In this document: in pieces, positions 9,145 through 17,919 of the stretch
Position numbering within the stretch: the stretch's first letter is position 1
Layout of the letters: every line of letters begins with the position of its first letter
Assembly: GCA_963764585.1 (NCBI GenBank)
Contig: CAVXTB010000009.1
Span: 62,001-126,000 of the forward strand
Reading direction: 5' to 3'
Source: JAOPZW01 sp963764585
Lineage (GTDB): Bacteria; Actinomycetota; Thermoleophilia; Solirubrobacterales; Solirubrobacteraceae
DNA length: 64,000 nt
Translations under genes and position numbers: made by a program
Notes under the pieces: generated by a model
Database searches by the model: none
The model's input: the letters and a program-made list of their open reading frames with translations, nothing else
Told to the model about the DNA's origin: nothing

Positions 9145-10320
9145 CTAGAAGTCGAGCACGTGGATGCGCGTGGTGTAGTCGGTGAAGCCGATCGTGCGCT
9201 CGTCGCCCCAGACGTAGAGGATCCGGTTCGCGCCGCGCAGCGCACGCGGCGTGACGGGGCGGATGCCGTAGCCCGAGGGATCGCTCGTGAGCTGGCGTGT
9301 CGACCAGCTGCGGCCGTCGTTGGGGGTGAACCACTGCTCGGCCTGGTTCCAGCGGCCGATCGTGCGTGACAGGTAGACGATGCGCGGATCCTCGTGGTCG
9401 AGCGTCGCCCCGCCCGAGTGGAACGAGGGGCGGCCCAGTCCCGCGTCGACGATCTTGCGGCTGATCCACCTCGTGCCGTTGTGGTAGGCGTAGTAGAAGG
9501 TGTCGCGGTTGGTGACCCGGCGCGTGTAGACGACCCGCGGGCGCCCTTCGGCGTTCAGCGCGATGTCGTGCCCCCATGCCCGTCCGCCCCGGTCGGAGTA
9601 GTTGTAGATGTGGTCGAGCTCGGACGTGTGGATCGGCACGTCGGCCAGCGTCCCGATCCTGCGCCCGCTCATCGCGTACAGGCTCCCGGCCTCGTAGCGC
9701 GCGTAGTGCAGGCTGTTCTTCCAGTTCTCCGGATGGCCATCCGTGCAGATGAAGTGGATCCGGCGGTTGCCGTCGCCGACGTACTTCGCGTACGGGCGCT
9801 GCCCGTGGCCGAAGTACACCATCTCGCGGGCCGGCACCCAGTGCAGGCCGTCCTCGGTGTAGGAGAACGTCGGGTTCCACCCGCCGCCACGCCAGAAGAG
9901 CCAGAGCTTGTCCTGCAGCTGGATCGGGTTGGGGTACGTGTATCCCAGACCACCGGGAACGTTGGTCGAGACCTGGTGCACCTGCCCGAAGCCGTTGATC
10001 GAGTACGGGTTCAACGAGACCATGTAGCGCATCACGCTCGGGATGCCGGGGGGCGGCAGGTGGTGCCCGGAGTGCGGCGAGAAGAAGACCATGATGTGCC
10101 CGTCGTGGCGGAAGACGAGCGACGGGTTGTTGTGGTCGTCGCGCCCGAGGCCCTTGAAGATCACGCGCTTGGAGAGCCGTCCGCCGGCCGTGTAGCGAGC
10201 GACCCACACGTTGCCGCTGGTGGAGATCCACCCGGTGAACGTGTGGCCGTCGTGTGAGATCGCACGTGGGTCGCCGAAGTACGACCAAGAGCCCGCTCCC
10301 AGCTCGCGGTCGGCCGCCAT
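9145..10320 (-). CDS. BNR-4 type beta-propeller protein
   Basis: The 391-residue protein has no signal peptide at its ATG. It shows repeated propeller blades with aromatic and His/Asp motifs: ISHDGHTFTGWISTSGN, DDHNNPSLVFRHDGHIMVFF, YPNPIQLQDKLWLFWRGGG, FSYTEDGLHWV, DHEDPRIVYLSRTIG and a closing YVWGDERTIGFTDY. This pattern matches the BNR_4 repeat family, whose members include putative neuraminidase-like or polysaccharide-lyase-like proteins. No catalytic function can be assigned from the sequence. It is followed on the same strand by a hairpin and preceded by another predicted propeller gene (10336-11562), separated by 15 bp. Confidence 0.7.
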   Translation of the reverse strand: MAADRELGAGSWSYFGDPRAISHDGHTFTGWISTSGNVWVARYTAGGRLSKRVIFKGLGRDDHNNPSLVFRHDGHIMVFFSPHSGHHLPPPGIPSVMRYMVSLNPYSINGFGQVHQVSTNVPGGLGYTYPNPIQLQDKLWLFWRGGGWNPTFSYTEDGLHWVPAREMVYFGHGQRPYAKYVGDGNRRIHFICTDGHPENWKNSLHYARYEAGSLYAMSGRRIGTLADVPIHTSELDHIYNYSDRGGRAWGHDIALNAEGRPRVVYTRRVTNRDTFYYAYHNGTRWISRKIVDAGLGRPSFHSGGATLDHEDPRIVYLSRTIGRWNQAEQWFTPNDGRSWSTRQLTSDPSGYGIRPVTPRALRGANRILYVWGDERTIGFTDYTTRIHVLDF

Positions 10321-10335
10321 GGGCCAAGTATTCGC

Positions 10336-11562
10336 CTAGTGCACGCGGGTGACAAGCAGCGGGGCGCGGCGCCGCCACAGCACGAGGGCGCCGGTGTGGG
10401 GCAGCAGCAGCGCGGAGTCCGGGTCAGCGGCCCGCCCCGGCGACCCGAGCGCGACCGCCGCGCCGAACGCCGCTGCGGGCGCCTGTCGCGTGGCGGCGAC
10501 GGCCTGCTCGCGGTAGGCGCGGTCGGTCGGCACGCGCTCGGACCACGCGACGATCGCGCGCCCGTCGTCACCGGTCGCGACGGCCGGCGTCCTCGGGGCG
10601 GCCCTCGTTCCCAGCACGCCCACCTCGCGCAACGGCTCGCCCTCGGCCACGTGGATGCGCTCGCCGCTCACCCACGCGGCGAGCACGCGTCCGTCCGGCG
10701 CGACCGCCGCGGCGCCGGGCGTCACGCCGCCGCCGGGGTTGACGTGCTCCGCCGCGCCGAACGCGCCTCCCGGCGCCGCTCGGTGCAGCTGCAGCCCGTC
10801 AGCGGCGCGCAACGGGACGTGCTGGACGCTGTAGATGACGGCGGCCGTGCCGCCCGCACCGACGACCGCCCTCGGCGCGTCCGCGGCGTCGGTGCCCAGC
10901 CGCTGCGGCGGGCGGAACGTGCGCCCCACGCCGCGCACCGCCGCCCACACCGCCGGGCGCAAGGACGACGTCCACGTCGCGACCGCGTCGCCGCGCTCAC
11001 CGATCGCCGCGGAGACGCTGGTGCAGCAGGGTCGGCGCACGAACGCGGAGATCGCCTGGGCCGGGCCGAACGCCTTCGATCCGGCGTCGCGCACCGCGGC
11101 CTCGAGGCGCCAGCGCGCACCGTGGTGGCGGAACCACACCACGATCGCCGCGCCGCTGCGCGCGACCGCCGATGCGGCGATGTCGGCGCGGGCGCCCCGC
11201 GGCGACAGCGTCATCGGCGCGCCGAGGCGTCCGCGCGCGTCGAACGACACTGCGCGCACGCGCCGGTGCCCCGGCGCGACGGTCTGCACGAAGATCACCC
11301 CGCTGCCGTCGGCGGCCACGCCGGCGTCCACCGCGTGCTCAGCGCGGCTGGACCGCATCAGCGTCCGCGCCGGCCCGAAGCGCGCGCCCGGAGCCGCCGA
11401 GCGCGCGCGCACCGCGGGCAGCGTGACCAGGAACGCCCTGCCCGCGTCGTTGGCCGCGACGTCGGCACCGACCGCGCGCGGCGCGATGACCTGCGCCGCC
11501 GCCGCGTCGACCGCCGGCGCAAGCGCCAGCACCAGGAGTGCGCCCCACACACCGCGTCTCAC
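10336..11562 (-). CDS. Secreted beta-propeller-like protein of unknown function
   Basis: Starting at GTG 11560-11562 the protein is 408 residues and opens with a clear signal peptide (VRRGVWGALLVLALAPAVDAAAA). An ATG at 11640 would add 26 residues that break the signal-peptide shape. The body consists of irregular repeats such as GPARTLMRSS, GAPMTLSPRG, GPAQAISAFVRR and VSGERIHVAEGEPL, with alternating Ala/Val strands, resembling exported propeller proteins of Thermoleophilia. No catalytic motif was recognised. It is divergent from the DUF4331 gene and upstream of the BNR-4 gene on the same strand. Confidence 0.6.
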   Translation of the reverse strand: MRRGVWGALLVLALAPAVDAAAAQVIAPRAVGADVAANDAGRAFLVTLPAVRARSAAPGARFGPARTLMRSSRAEHAVDAGVAADGSGVIFVQTVAPGHRRVRAVSFDARGRLGAPMTLSPRGARADIAASAVARSGAAIVVWFRHHGARWRLEAAVRDAGSKAFGPAQAISAFVRRPCCTSVSAAIGERGDAVATWTSSLRPAVWAAVRGVGRTFRPPQRLGTDAADAPRAVVGAGGTAAVIYSVQHVPLRAADGLQLHRAAPGGAFGAAEHVNPGGGVTPGAAAVAPDGRVLAAWVSGERIHVAEGEPLREVGVLGTRAAPRTPAVATGDDGRAIVAWSERVPTDRAYREQAVAATRQAPAAAFGAAVALGSPGRAADPDSALLLPHTGALVLWRRRAPLLVTRVH

Positions 11563-11648
11563 GAACGAAGAACACGTCCGCGACGGCCCGGTTGCGGGCC
11601 CGCTGAGCCGGCAGGGCCGGTTACTGCAACCGAGTCGCACCTGCGAAC

Positions 11649-11676
11649 CCGCCGCGCGGAGTGATCTCCGCGCGGC
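11649..11676. promoter_or_regulatory. Perfect 12-bp stem, 4-nt loop hairpin in divergent intergenic region
   Basis: The arms CGCCGCGCGGAG and CTCCGCGCGGCG are exact complements separated by TGAT. The hairpin lies 50 bp upstream of the DUF4331 ATG (11727) and 86 bp upstream of the divergent GTG (11562). It could be an operator or a leader hairpin for either gene. No riboswitch consensus was recognised around it. Confidence 0.4.
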
Positions 11677-11726
11677 GGTCGGGCGCTACCGGACGCATCG
11701 CCGTCCAACCCACATCAAGGAGCTCC

Positions 11727-13229
11727 ATGCCCATCCGCAGGTTCCACCTCCTCGTCGTCGCGCTGCTGGCAGCGCTGGCAGCGGGCGTGCTCGCGGTAAC
11801 GGCCGGCTCGGGATCGAGCCACCGCGAAGCACCACTGTCATCCATCGACCCCACAGGCGACGACACCGACGTCTACGCCTTCGTGGCGCCCGACGCTCAA
11901 GGGTCGCTGACCCTGATCGGCAACTGGATCCCGTTCGAGGATCCTGCGGGCGGTCCGAACTTCTACCGGTTCGACGACCGCGCCTCGTACTACCTCAACG
12001 TCGACAACACCGGCGACGGCAAGTACGACATCCGCTACCGGTTCAAGTTCAAGACCAAGGTCCGCAATCCCAACTCGTTCCTGTACGCGCTGCCCGGCGT
12101 GAGCTCGGTCAACGATCCGAAGCTCAACCTCGTGCAGACGTACTCGGTGTGGCGGGAGCGCTACGACCACGGCCATCAGGTGAGCAACAAGCTGCTGGCC
12201 AGCGGCCTGCCCACGGCGCCCAACAACGTCGGGCCCAAGACGTTCCCGAACTACGACGCGGTCGCCAACCAGGCGGTCAAGTCGCTGCCGGGCGGCGGCA
12301 AGGTCTTCGCCGGCCAGGTCGACGATCCGTTCTTCGTCGATCTCGGCTCGACCTTCGACGCCATCAACATCGACATGCCGGGCCGTCAGGGCATCGGCAC
12401 GGGCAACCAGGGTGGCGGCAAGGACGACCTCGCCGGCTACAACGTCCACACGATCGCCCTGCAGGTCCCCAAGGCCGACGTGACCCGTGATCACAAGACC
12501 CCGGCCGACGCGAAGGCGTCGGACGCCGTCGTCGGCGTGTGGGCCTCGACCTACCGCCCGGTGCTCCAGGTCACCCGCCAGAGCCCGGTGGCCAGCACGG
12601 CCGCCTCGAAGGCCTCCAAGCGCGGGCAGCGCGTCTCCGACGACCACGGTGAGGGCCAGGTCAGCCGACTTGGCAACCCGCTCGTCAACGAGGTGGTCAT
12701 CCCGCTGGGTCAGAAGGACAAGTTCAACGCGACCCAGCCGTCCGACGACCTGAAGAACTTCGGCAAGTACGTGCTCTCGCCGGAGCTCGCCAAGGTCATC
12801 AACATCCTGTTCCCGGGCCTCAACGTGCCCGAGAACAACCGCACGGACATCGTGCAGGCGCTCCTCACGGGCATTCCGGGCCTGACCCAGATCGCCCCCG
12901 GCGCGCCCCCGACCGACACGCTGAAGATCAACCTCGGCGTGGCGCCGAACCCGAAGCCCAGCCGTTTCGGCGTCCTCGCCGGTGACACCCAGGGCTTCCC
13001 GAACGGGCGCCGCCTGACCGACGACGTGGTCGACATCTCCGAGCGCGTCGTGGGCGGCTTCCTCAAGGGCAACAAGCTGCCCCTGGGCGACGGCGTGGAC
13101 CAGAACGACAAGCCCTTCCGGGCCTCGTTCCCCTACGTCGCATCGCCGGCCGCCGGCTTCGATTCGCAGCTCAAGCGGACCGAGCCCGCGCACGCACCCG
13201 TCCCGGGCGACCCCACCGGGGCTCGCTAG
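11727..13229 (+). CDS. DUF4331 family exported protein
   Basis: The 500-residue protein starts at ATG 11727, preceded by CAAGGAGCTCC at ribosome-binding distance; the upstream ATG at 11661 is rejected because it precedes the signal peptide by 22 unsuitable residues. A signal sequence (FHLLVVALLAALAAGVLAV) is followed by the DUF4331 hallmark SSHREAPLSSIDPTGDDTDVYAF. The interior has long blocks typical of this uncharacterised family, for example FEDPAGGPNFYRFDD and GAPPTDTLKINLGV. Together with the following TPR protein and NicO transporter it forms a plus-strand block; function is unknown. The adjacent TPR protein carries a similar HR(E/D)AP motif at the same place. Confidence 0.85.
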   Translation: MPIRRFHLLVVALLAALAAGVLAVTAGSGSSHREAPLSSIDPTGDDTDVYAFVAPDAQGSLTLIGNWIPFEDPAGGPNFYRFDDRASYYLNVDNTGDGKYDIRYRFKFKTKVRNPNSFLYALPGVSSVNDPKLNLVQTYSVWRERYDHGHQVSNKLLASGLPTAPNNVGPKTFPNYDAVANQAVKSLPGGGKVFAGQVDDPFFVDLGSTFDAINIDMPGRQGIGTGNQGGGKDDLAGYNVHTIALQVPKADVTRDHKTPADAKASDAVVGVWASTYRPVLQVTRQSPVASTAASKASKRGQRVSDDHGEGQVSRLGNPLVNEVVIPLGQKDKFNATQPSDDLKNFGKYVLSPELAKVINILFPGLNVPENNRTDIVQALLTGIPGLTQIAPGAPPTDTLKINLGVAPNPKPSRFGVLAGDTQGFPNGRRLTDDVVDISERVVGGFLKGNKLPLGDGVDQNDKPFRASFPYVASPAAGFDSQLKRTEPAHAPVPGDPTGAR

Positions 13230-13240
13230 CACCACGCAAC

Positions 13241-13272
13241 GAGCGGGCGGGGGCCTCGGTCCCCGCCCGCTC
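13241..13272 (+). terminator. Strong GC hairpin after the DUF4331 gene
   Basis: GAGCGGGCGGGG (13241-13252) pairs exactly with CCCCGCCCGCTC (13261-13272) across an 8-nt loop, 11 bp after the DUF4331 stop and 21 bp before the TPR gene. There is no T-run, so it may be an mRNA-stabilising or partial-termination element between two genes of one operon. Confidence 0.5.
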
Positions 13273-13293
13273 CGCGCTCGACGCCACCACCCC

Positions 13294-14571
13294 ATGCGCC
13301 GCATCCTCATCAGCTTCGTCGCGACCTTCGCCGTCGCGCTCCCCGTCGCCGTCCTCATGGCCCGCGACGGCTCGCCGCACCGGGACGCACCAGCCAGTGC
13401 GCTCCCGCCCGCCGCCTCGCCGACGGCTCCCACCGACCAGCGCATCCGCTCGCTGCAGGCCACCGTCCGCGCCGCTCCACGGCGCGCCGACGGATGGACG
13501 CTGCTCGCCGGCGCGTACCTGCAGAAGGTGCGCGAGACCGGCGACGCGGGCTTCTACACCCGCGCGCAGGGCGCCGTCGACCGCGCGCTCGCGCTGCGGC
13601 CCGGCGACGCCGGCGCGCTGACCCAGCGCAGCGCGCTGGAGCTCTCGCGCCACGACTTCCGCGCCGGCCTGGCCGACGCGCGGCTGGCGCGCGAGGTCGC
13701 GCCGACGGTCGTGCAGCCGCTCGGGGCGCAGGTCGACGCCCTCGTCGAGCTCGGCCGCTACGACCAGGCCGGGCGCGCCCTGCAGCAGATGGTCGATCGC
13801 AAGCCCAACCTCGCCGCCTACGCGCGCGTCTCGTACTTCCGCGAGCTGCACGGCGACCTGAGCGGCGCGCTCAGCGCGATGCGCGCGGCGGTGTCGGCCG
13901 GTGGCGCGGTCCCCGAGCAGGACGCCTACGTGCGCTCGTTGCTCGGCGGCCTGGAGCTGCAGACCGGGCGCGTCGACGCCGCGGCGCGCGACTACCGCGA
14001 GGCGCTCGCGGCGATGCCCGGCTACCCCGCCGCCGAGGCCGGCCTGGCCCAGGTCGACGTCGCGCGCGGGCGGCTCGCGCCTGCCATCGCCCGGCTCTCG
14101 CGCGTGGTCGAGCGCCTGCCGCTGCCGAGCTACGTCATCGCGCTCGGGGAGGCGCAGAAGGCGGCGGGTCGCCGCGCGGCCGCGCGGCAGAGCTTCGCGC
14201 TCGTGCGCGCCGAGGTCATGCTCCAGCAGCGCGCCGGCGTCAACGCCGACGTGGAGCTCGCGCTCTTCGAGGCCGATCACGGCAGCCCGCAGCGGGCCGT
14301 CGCGCTCGGCCGCCGAGCCTGGGCGGCGGCACCGAGCGTTCGCTCGGCCGACGCCCTGGGGTGGGCCCTGCACCGCGCAGGGCATGCGCGCGCCGCGCTT
14401 GGCTGGGCGCGGCGCGCGTTGGCCCTCGGCTCGCGCGACCCGGCCTTCCTCGCCCATGCCGGGCTGATCGCGCGCAGCGCCGGCCACCCGAAGCCGGCCG
14501 CCCAGTGGCTGGCGGGCGCGCGCGCCGGCCGCGCGGCGCTGGGCGCCGGGCTGCGGGAGGCGCTGCGATGA
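13294..14571 (+). CDS. Membrane-anchored tetratricopeptide-repeat protein
   Basis: The 425-residue protein begins with an uncleaved or cleaved signal helix (RRILISFVATFAVALPVAVLMA) and then DGSPHRDAPAS, echoing the SSHREAPLS of the adjacent DUF4331 protein. From about residue 55 it is built of Ala/Leu-rich TPR-like helical pairs (for example GWTLLAGAYLQ, AGALTQRSALEL, ALGWARRALALGSRDPAFLAHAGLIA). TPRs mediate protein-protein contacts, here probably outside the membrane. Its stop overlaps the ATG of the NicO gene by 4 bp, so the two are co-translated, and it is likely an accessory of that transporter or of the DUF4331 protein. Confidence 0.78.
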   Translation: MRRILISFVATFAVALPVAVLMARDGSPHRDAPASALPPAASPTAPTDQRIRSLQATVRAAPRRADGWTLLAGAYLQKVRETGDAGFYTRAQGAVDRALALRPGDAGALTQRSALELSRHDFRAGLADARLAREVAPTVVQPLGAQVDALVELGRYDQAGRALQQMVDRKPNLAAYARVSYFRELHGDLSGALSAMRAAVSAGGAVPEQDAYVRSLLGGLELQTGRVDAAARDYREALAAMPGYPAAEAGLAQVDVARGRLAPAIARLSRVVERLPLPSYVIALGEAQKAAGRRAAARQSFALVRAEVMLQQRAGVNADVELALFEADHGSPQRAVALGRRAWAAAPSVRSADALGWALHRAGHARAALGWARRALALGSRDPAFLAHAGLIARSAGHPKPAAQWLAGARAGRAALGAGLREALR

Positions 14572-15941
14572 GGCGCCTCCTGCTCCTCGCGCTCGCCGCG
14601 CTCGCCGCGCTCGCGCTGGCGGCGCCCGCCGGCGCCCACCCGCTGGGCAACTTCTCCGTCAACCACATCGACGTCGTGCGCGTCGGCGCCGATCGCGTCG
14701 ACGTGCGCTACATCCTCGACCAGGCCGAGATCCCGACGTTCCAGGAGCGCGGCCTGAAGCCGGCGCAGGTACTGGCGCGCAAGCGCGCGGTCGTGGCGCG
14801 CGGCGTGACCCTGACCGTCGGCGGCCGGCCGGCCGCGCTGACGCTGGCGCCGGGCGGGCGCCTCGGCTTCCCGAAGGGCCAGGGCGGCCTGCGTACGACG
14901 CGCGTCGAGCTGCTGCTGTCGGCGCGCACACGCGCGCGCGGCGCGGTGGTCCTGCGCGACGACACCTACCGCGGGCGCGTCGGCTGGCGCGCGGTCGTGG
15001 TGCGCCCGGGGCCGGGCACCGCGGTGCGCAGCGACCTGCCCTCGGTCGACCCGACGCGCGGCCTTCGCGTCTACCCGACGGCGCTGCTGAGCACGCCGGC
15101 GAACCGGACGGTCGCGCACCTGCGCGTCCGCGCCGGGGACGGCACGGTCACCGCGCCGCGCCTGGACGCGTCAGGCCTTCAGACCTCGCGCGAGCACACG
15201 TCGGGCGACGGCCTCGCCGGGATCTTCTCCGATGCCTCCAGCGGCCAGGGCGTGCTGCTCTTCCTGCTGCTGGCGGCGTTCGGATGGGGCGCCGTGCACG
15301 CGCTGTCCCCGGGCCACGGCAAGGCGATGGTCGCCGCCTACCTCGTCGGCACGCGCGGCACGGCGCGCCACGCGGTCGGCCTCGGGCTGACCGTCACCGT
15401 CACGCACACGATCGGCGTCTTCGCGCTCGGCGTGGTCACGCTCGCGCTGTCGGCCTACGTGCTGCCCGAGGACCTCTACCCCTGGCTGAACCTCGCCTCC
15501 GGGCTGCTCGTGCTCGCGGTCGGCGGCGCGGTCCTGCGCGCCCGCGTGCGGCGCGCGCGCGCTCATCACCATCACCACGACCACGATCATCATCACCACC
15601 ACGAACACCACCACGCGCCCGCGCAGATCACGACGCGCGGGCTGCTGGCCATGGGCGCGTCGGCGGGACTCATCCCCTGCCCGTCGGCGCTCGTGGTCCT
15701 GCTCGGCGCGATCGCCCAGCACCAGGTCGCCCTCGGCCTGCTGCTCATCGTGGCGTTCAGCGCGGGCCTCGCGGCGACGCTGACCGCGCTCGGGATCGCG
15801 GTCGTGCACGCCGGCCGGCTGACCGCGCGGATCGCGCCCGACGGCCGCCTCGTGGCGGTCCTGCCGGCGGCCAGCGCGCTGGTGATCATGGCCGCCGGCT
15901 CCGTCCTGACGGCGCAGGCGCTGCACGGGGTCCTGGCATGA
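14568..15941 (+). CDS. NicO/RcnA-type nickel/cobalt transporter with exported N-terminal domain
   Basis: The 457-residue protein has a signal peptide ending AAPAGAHPLGNFSVNH, an extracytoplasmic domain of about 195 residues, and a membrane domain starting with HALSPGHGKAMVAAYLVG, the RcnA/NicO metal-path motif. Between helices lies a run of His, Asp and Glu (about 15560-15613) typical of Ni/Co exporters, followed by the second conserved motif MGASAGLIPCPSALVVLL. It probably exports Ni2+ or Co2+ across the membrane. It is coupled to the TPR gene by an ATGA overlap and followed by a Fur-type regulator and a NiCoT-like gene, which supports a metal role. Confidence 0.85.
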   Translation: MRRLLLLALAALAALALAAPAGAHPLGNFSVNHIDVVRVGADRVDVRYILDQAEIPTFQERGLKPAQVLARKRAVVARGVTLTVGGRPAALTLAPGGRLGFPKGQGGLRTTRVELLLSARTRARGAVVLRDDTYRGRVGWRAVVVRPGPGTAVRSDLPSVDPTRGLRVYPTALLSTPANRTVAHLRVRAGDGTVTAPRLDASGLQTSREHTSGDGLAGIFSDASSGQGVLLFLLLAAFGWGAVHALSPGHGKAMVAAYLVGTRGTARHAVGLGLTVTVTHTIGVFALGVVTLALSAYVLPEDLYPWLNLASGLLVLAVGGAVLRARVRRARAHHHHHDHDHHHHHEHHHAPAQITTRGLLAMGASAGLIPCPSALVVLLGAIAQHQVALGLLLIVAFSAGLAATLTALGIAVVHAGRLTARIAPDGRLVAVLPAASALVIMAAGSVLTAQALHGVLA

Positions 15942-16024
15942 GTGATCCGATTCGCGGGCCCGCGCGCTATAGGCGGTCGAACGCGCCATCCGGGGTGGGG
16001 CGCTCGACCAAGGGGAGAGCTCGC

Positions 16025-16495
16025 ATGACCGTTCCGCACCTGACGCCTGCGGTGCAGGCGCCAACCGTTGCTGCCGCTGTCGGCGCGTTGCGCCACCGTG
16101 GCCTGCGCCTGTCGTCCGCGCGCCGCGTGGTCCTCGAGGGCCTGTTCGCCGCCGGGCGCCCGATCACCGCCGAGGAGATCGCCGACGGGGTCGGCGGGCG
16201 CGTCCCGCCGTCGGACCTGGCCTCGGTCTACCGCAACCTGGAGGTGCTCGAGCGGCTCGGGCTCGTGCGCCATCTGCACCTCGGCCACGGCCCGAGCCTC
16301 TACGCGCCGTCCGGCGACCGCCACGACCTCGTCGCGTGCGAGCGCTGCGGCGCCTCGGCGGCGCTCCCGCCGCGCCTGGCGCACGCGCTGCGCGACGCCG
16401 TGCGCTCGGCCACCGGCTTCGAGGCGCGCTTCTCGCATCTGCCCCTGCCGGGGCTCTGCCCCCGCTGTCACACCGCGACCAACGAAGAGAGCTGA
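16025..16495 (+). CDS. Fur-family metalloregulator (Zur/Nur-like)
   Basis: The 156-residue protein starts at ATG 16025 after GGGGAGAGC. The winged helix contains RLSSARRVVLEGL and SVYRNLEVLERLGLV, typical of Fur DNA-binding domains. The dimerisation part has HDLVACERCG and LCPRC, giving two Cys-x2-Cys pairs for a structural zinc. His residues are present at RHLHLGHG and RHDLV but the HHDH string of iron-type Fur is reduced. It lies 83 bp after the NicO exporter and 1 bp before a NiCoT-like permease, so a nickel- or zinc-responsive repressor of this block is the best guess. Confidence 0.82.
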   Translation: MTVPHLTPAVQAPTVAAAVGALRHRGLRLSSARRVVLEGLFAAGRPITAEEIADGVGGRVPPSDLASVYRNLEVLERLGLVRHLHLGHGPSLYAPSGDRHDLVACERCGASAALPPRLAHALRDAVRSATGFEARFSHLPLPGLCPRCHTATNEES

Positions 16496-16496
16496 G

Positions 16497-17174
16497 ATGT
16501 TCGGACTGGACGACGCCATCGCGGGCCTCGGCGCCGGGGAGGTCTTCCTCGTCGTCGCCGCCATCGCGGTGCTGCTCGGGCTGCGCCATGCCACCGACCC
16601 CGATCACCTGACCGCGGTGACCGCGCTGGTCGCGGGCGAGCACGCCGATGCCCGCAGCGCCGGCCGCCTCGGCCTGGCCTGGGGCATGGGCCATGCGACG
16701 ACGCTCTTCGTCTTCGGCCTGCCGATCGTGCTGTACCGCAGCTACCTGCCCGAAGCGCTGCAGACCGCGGCCGAGGCGCTCGTCGGCGTCGTGATCGTCG
16801 CGCTCGCCCTGCGGTTGCTCCTGCGCTGGCGCCGCGAGCGGGCCGGCGCGCACCACCACGCGCATCCCGCGCGCTCGCCGCTTCAGGCCTACGGCATCGG
16901 TCTGGTGCACGGCATGGGCGGCTCGGCCGGCGTCGGCGTGCTGCTGCTCGCCGGCATTCCCGACCACGTCGAGGCGGTCGTCGCGCTCGGGCTGTTCGCC
17001 GCCTTCACCGCGCTGTCGATGGCGCTGGCCTCGACGTCGTTCGGCTGGGTGCTCTCGCGCGGCGCGGTGCAGCGCTCGTTCGTCGCGGTCGCGCCGGCGC
17101 TCGCCGGCCTGAGCCTCGCGTTCGGCGTGTGGTACGCGCTCGGCGCGGTGCAGGCGGTGCCGTACTTGCTCTGA
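16497..17174 (+). CDS. NiCoT-like nickel/cobalt permease
   Basis: The 225-residue polytopic protein has the NiCoT helix II signature HX4DH in GLRHATDPDHLTAV (about residues 31-39), where His and Asp recognise Ni2+/Co2+. A second conserved stretch is LGLAWGMGHATTLFVFGLP, and a short HHHAH loop follows helix IV. It is shorter than typical NiCoT proteins (about 330 residues), having about six helices. Its ATG follows the fur-family stop by one base (TGAGATG), so both are in one transcript. Transport direction (uptake is usual for NiCoT) cannot be read from the sequence. Confidence 0.78.
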   Translation: MFGLDDAIAGLGAGEVFLVVAAIAVLLGLRHATDPDHLTAVTALVAGEHADARSAGRLGLAWGMGHATTLFVFGLPIVLYRSYLPEALQTAAEALVGVVIVALALRLLLRWRRERAGAHHHAHPARSPLQAYGIGLVHGMGGSAGVGVLLLAGIPDHVEAVVALGLFAAFTALSMALASTSFGWVLSRGAVQRSFVAVAPALAGLSLAFGVWYALGAVQAVPYLL

Positions 17175-17193
17175 CATATCGTGCGGCGGCATC

Positions 17194-17853
17194 GTGCTGC
17201 TGCTCTTCGACATCGACGGGACGCTGCTGCTCAAGGCGACCGCCGCCCACGTGGCCGCGGTGCACGAGGCGCTGCGCGAGGTGTACGGCGTCATCGAGGC
17301 GCGCGGCGCGAAGGTCGAGGCGGCGGGGCGCACGGACATGGAGATCGCGCGCGACATCGCGCTGCTCAGCGGCGTGACGGCCGAGCGCTTCGACGACGGG
17401 CGCGGCGACTTCCGCGCCGCCTGCGTGGCCGCCTACGCGCGCCTGTGCCCAGACGACCTCAGCGACTACGTCGCCCCCGGCGTGCCCGGCGTCCTCGACG
17501 CGCTCGTCACCCGCGACCGCGTGCGGCTCGGGCTGCTCACCGGCAACCTCGAGCCGGTGGCGCGCCTCAAGCTCGCGCGCGCCGGCCTCGCGCACTACTT
17601 CGACCCCTGGGTCGGCGGCTTCGGGTCAGACCACGACGACCGCACCGAGCTGCCGGCGATCGCGCGCGCCCGCGCGGGCGCCTACCCGCGCGCGCACACG
17701 GTGATCATCGGAGACACACCACGCGACATCGCCTGCGCGCGCGCCGACGGCCTGCGCTGCATCGCGGTGGCGACGGGCCCGTTCAGCGCGTCTGAGCTGG
17801 GCGGCGCCGACGTCGTGCTCGACAGCGCGCACGACCTGCTCGACGTGCTCTGA
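17194..17853 (+). CDS. HAD-superfamily phosphatase (phosphoglycolate phosphatase-like)
   Basis: The 219-residue protein starts at GTG 17194. Motif I is FDIDGTLL with nucleophile Asp and catalytic Asp two residues on, motif II is the Thr in GLLTGN, and motif III/IV is IIGDTPRDIACARADG. The helical cap lies between motifs I and II, as in Gph-type enzymes. A TATCGT -10-like hexamer 11 nt before the GTG and absence of a ribosome-binding site suggest a leaderless transcript. The substrate is a small phosphorylated metabolite, not resolvable from sequence. Confidence 0.82.
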   Translation: MLLLFDIDGTLLLKATAAHVAAVHEALREVYGVIEARGAKVEAAGRTDMEIARDIALLSGVTAERFDDGRGDFRAACVAAYARLCPDDLSDYVAPGVPGVLDALVTRDRVRLGLLTGNLEPVARLKLARAGLAHYFDPWVGGFGSDHDDRTELPAIARARAGAYPRAHTVIIGDTPRDIACARADGLRCIAVATGPFSASELGGADVVLDSAHDLLDVL

Positions 17854-17919
17854 ACGCGGAGCGATGAGTTGCCGCGCCGGCGAGGGTCTGGAACAGCAAG
17901 TCGAACCAAGGAGGAACCC

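Noticed and set aside
5933..10378. Very long minus-strand open frame (about 1480 codons)
   Set aside because: Only its last 550 codons (phaC) look like protein; the rest is an Arg/Ala/Pro-rich shadow of the acyl-CoA ligase and propeller genes in another frame.
11577..11726. Possible riboswitch upstream of the DUF4331 gene
   Set aside because: Only a simple 12-bp hairpin was found; no known metabolite or metal riboswitch consensus (cobalamin, NiCo, czcD, c-di-GMP) could be matched by eye.
15560..15613. His-codon-rich low-complexity stretch considered as a tandem DNA repeat
   Set aside because: It lies in frame in a membrane-loop of the NicO transporter, where His-rich metal-binding loops are normal.
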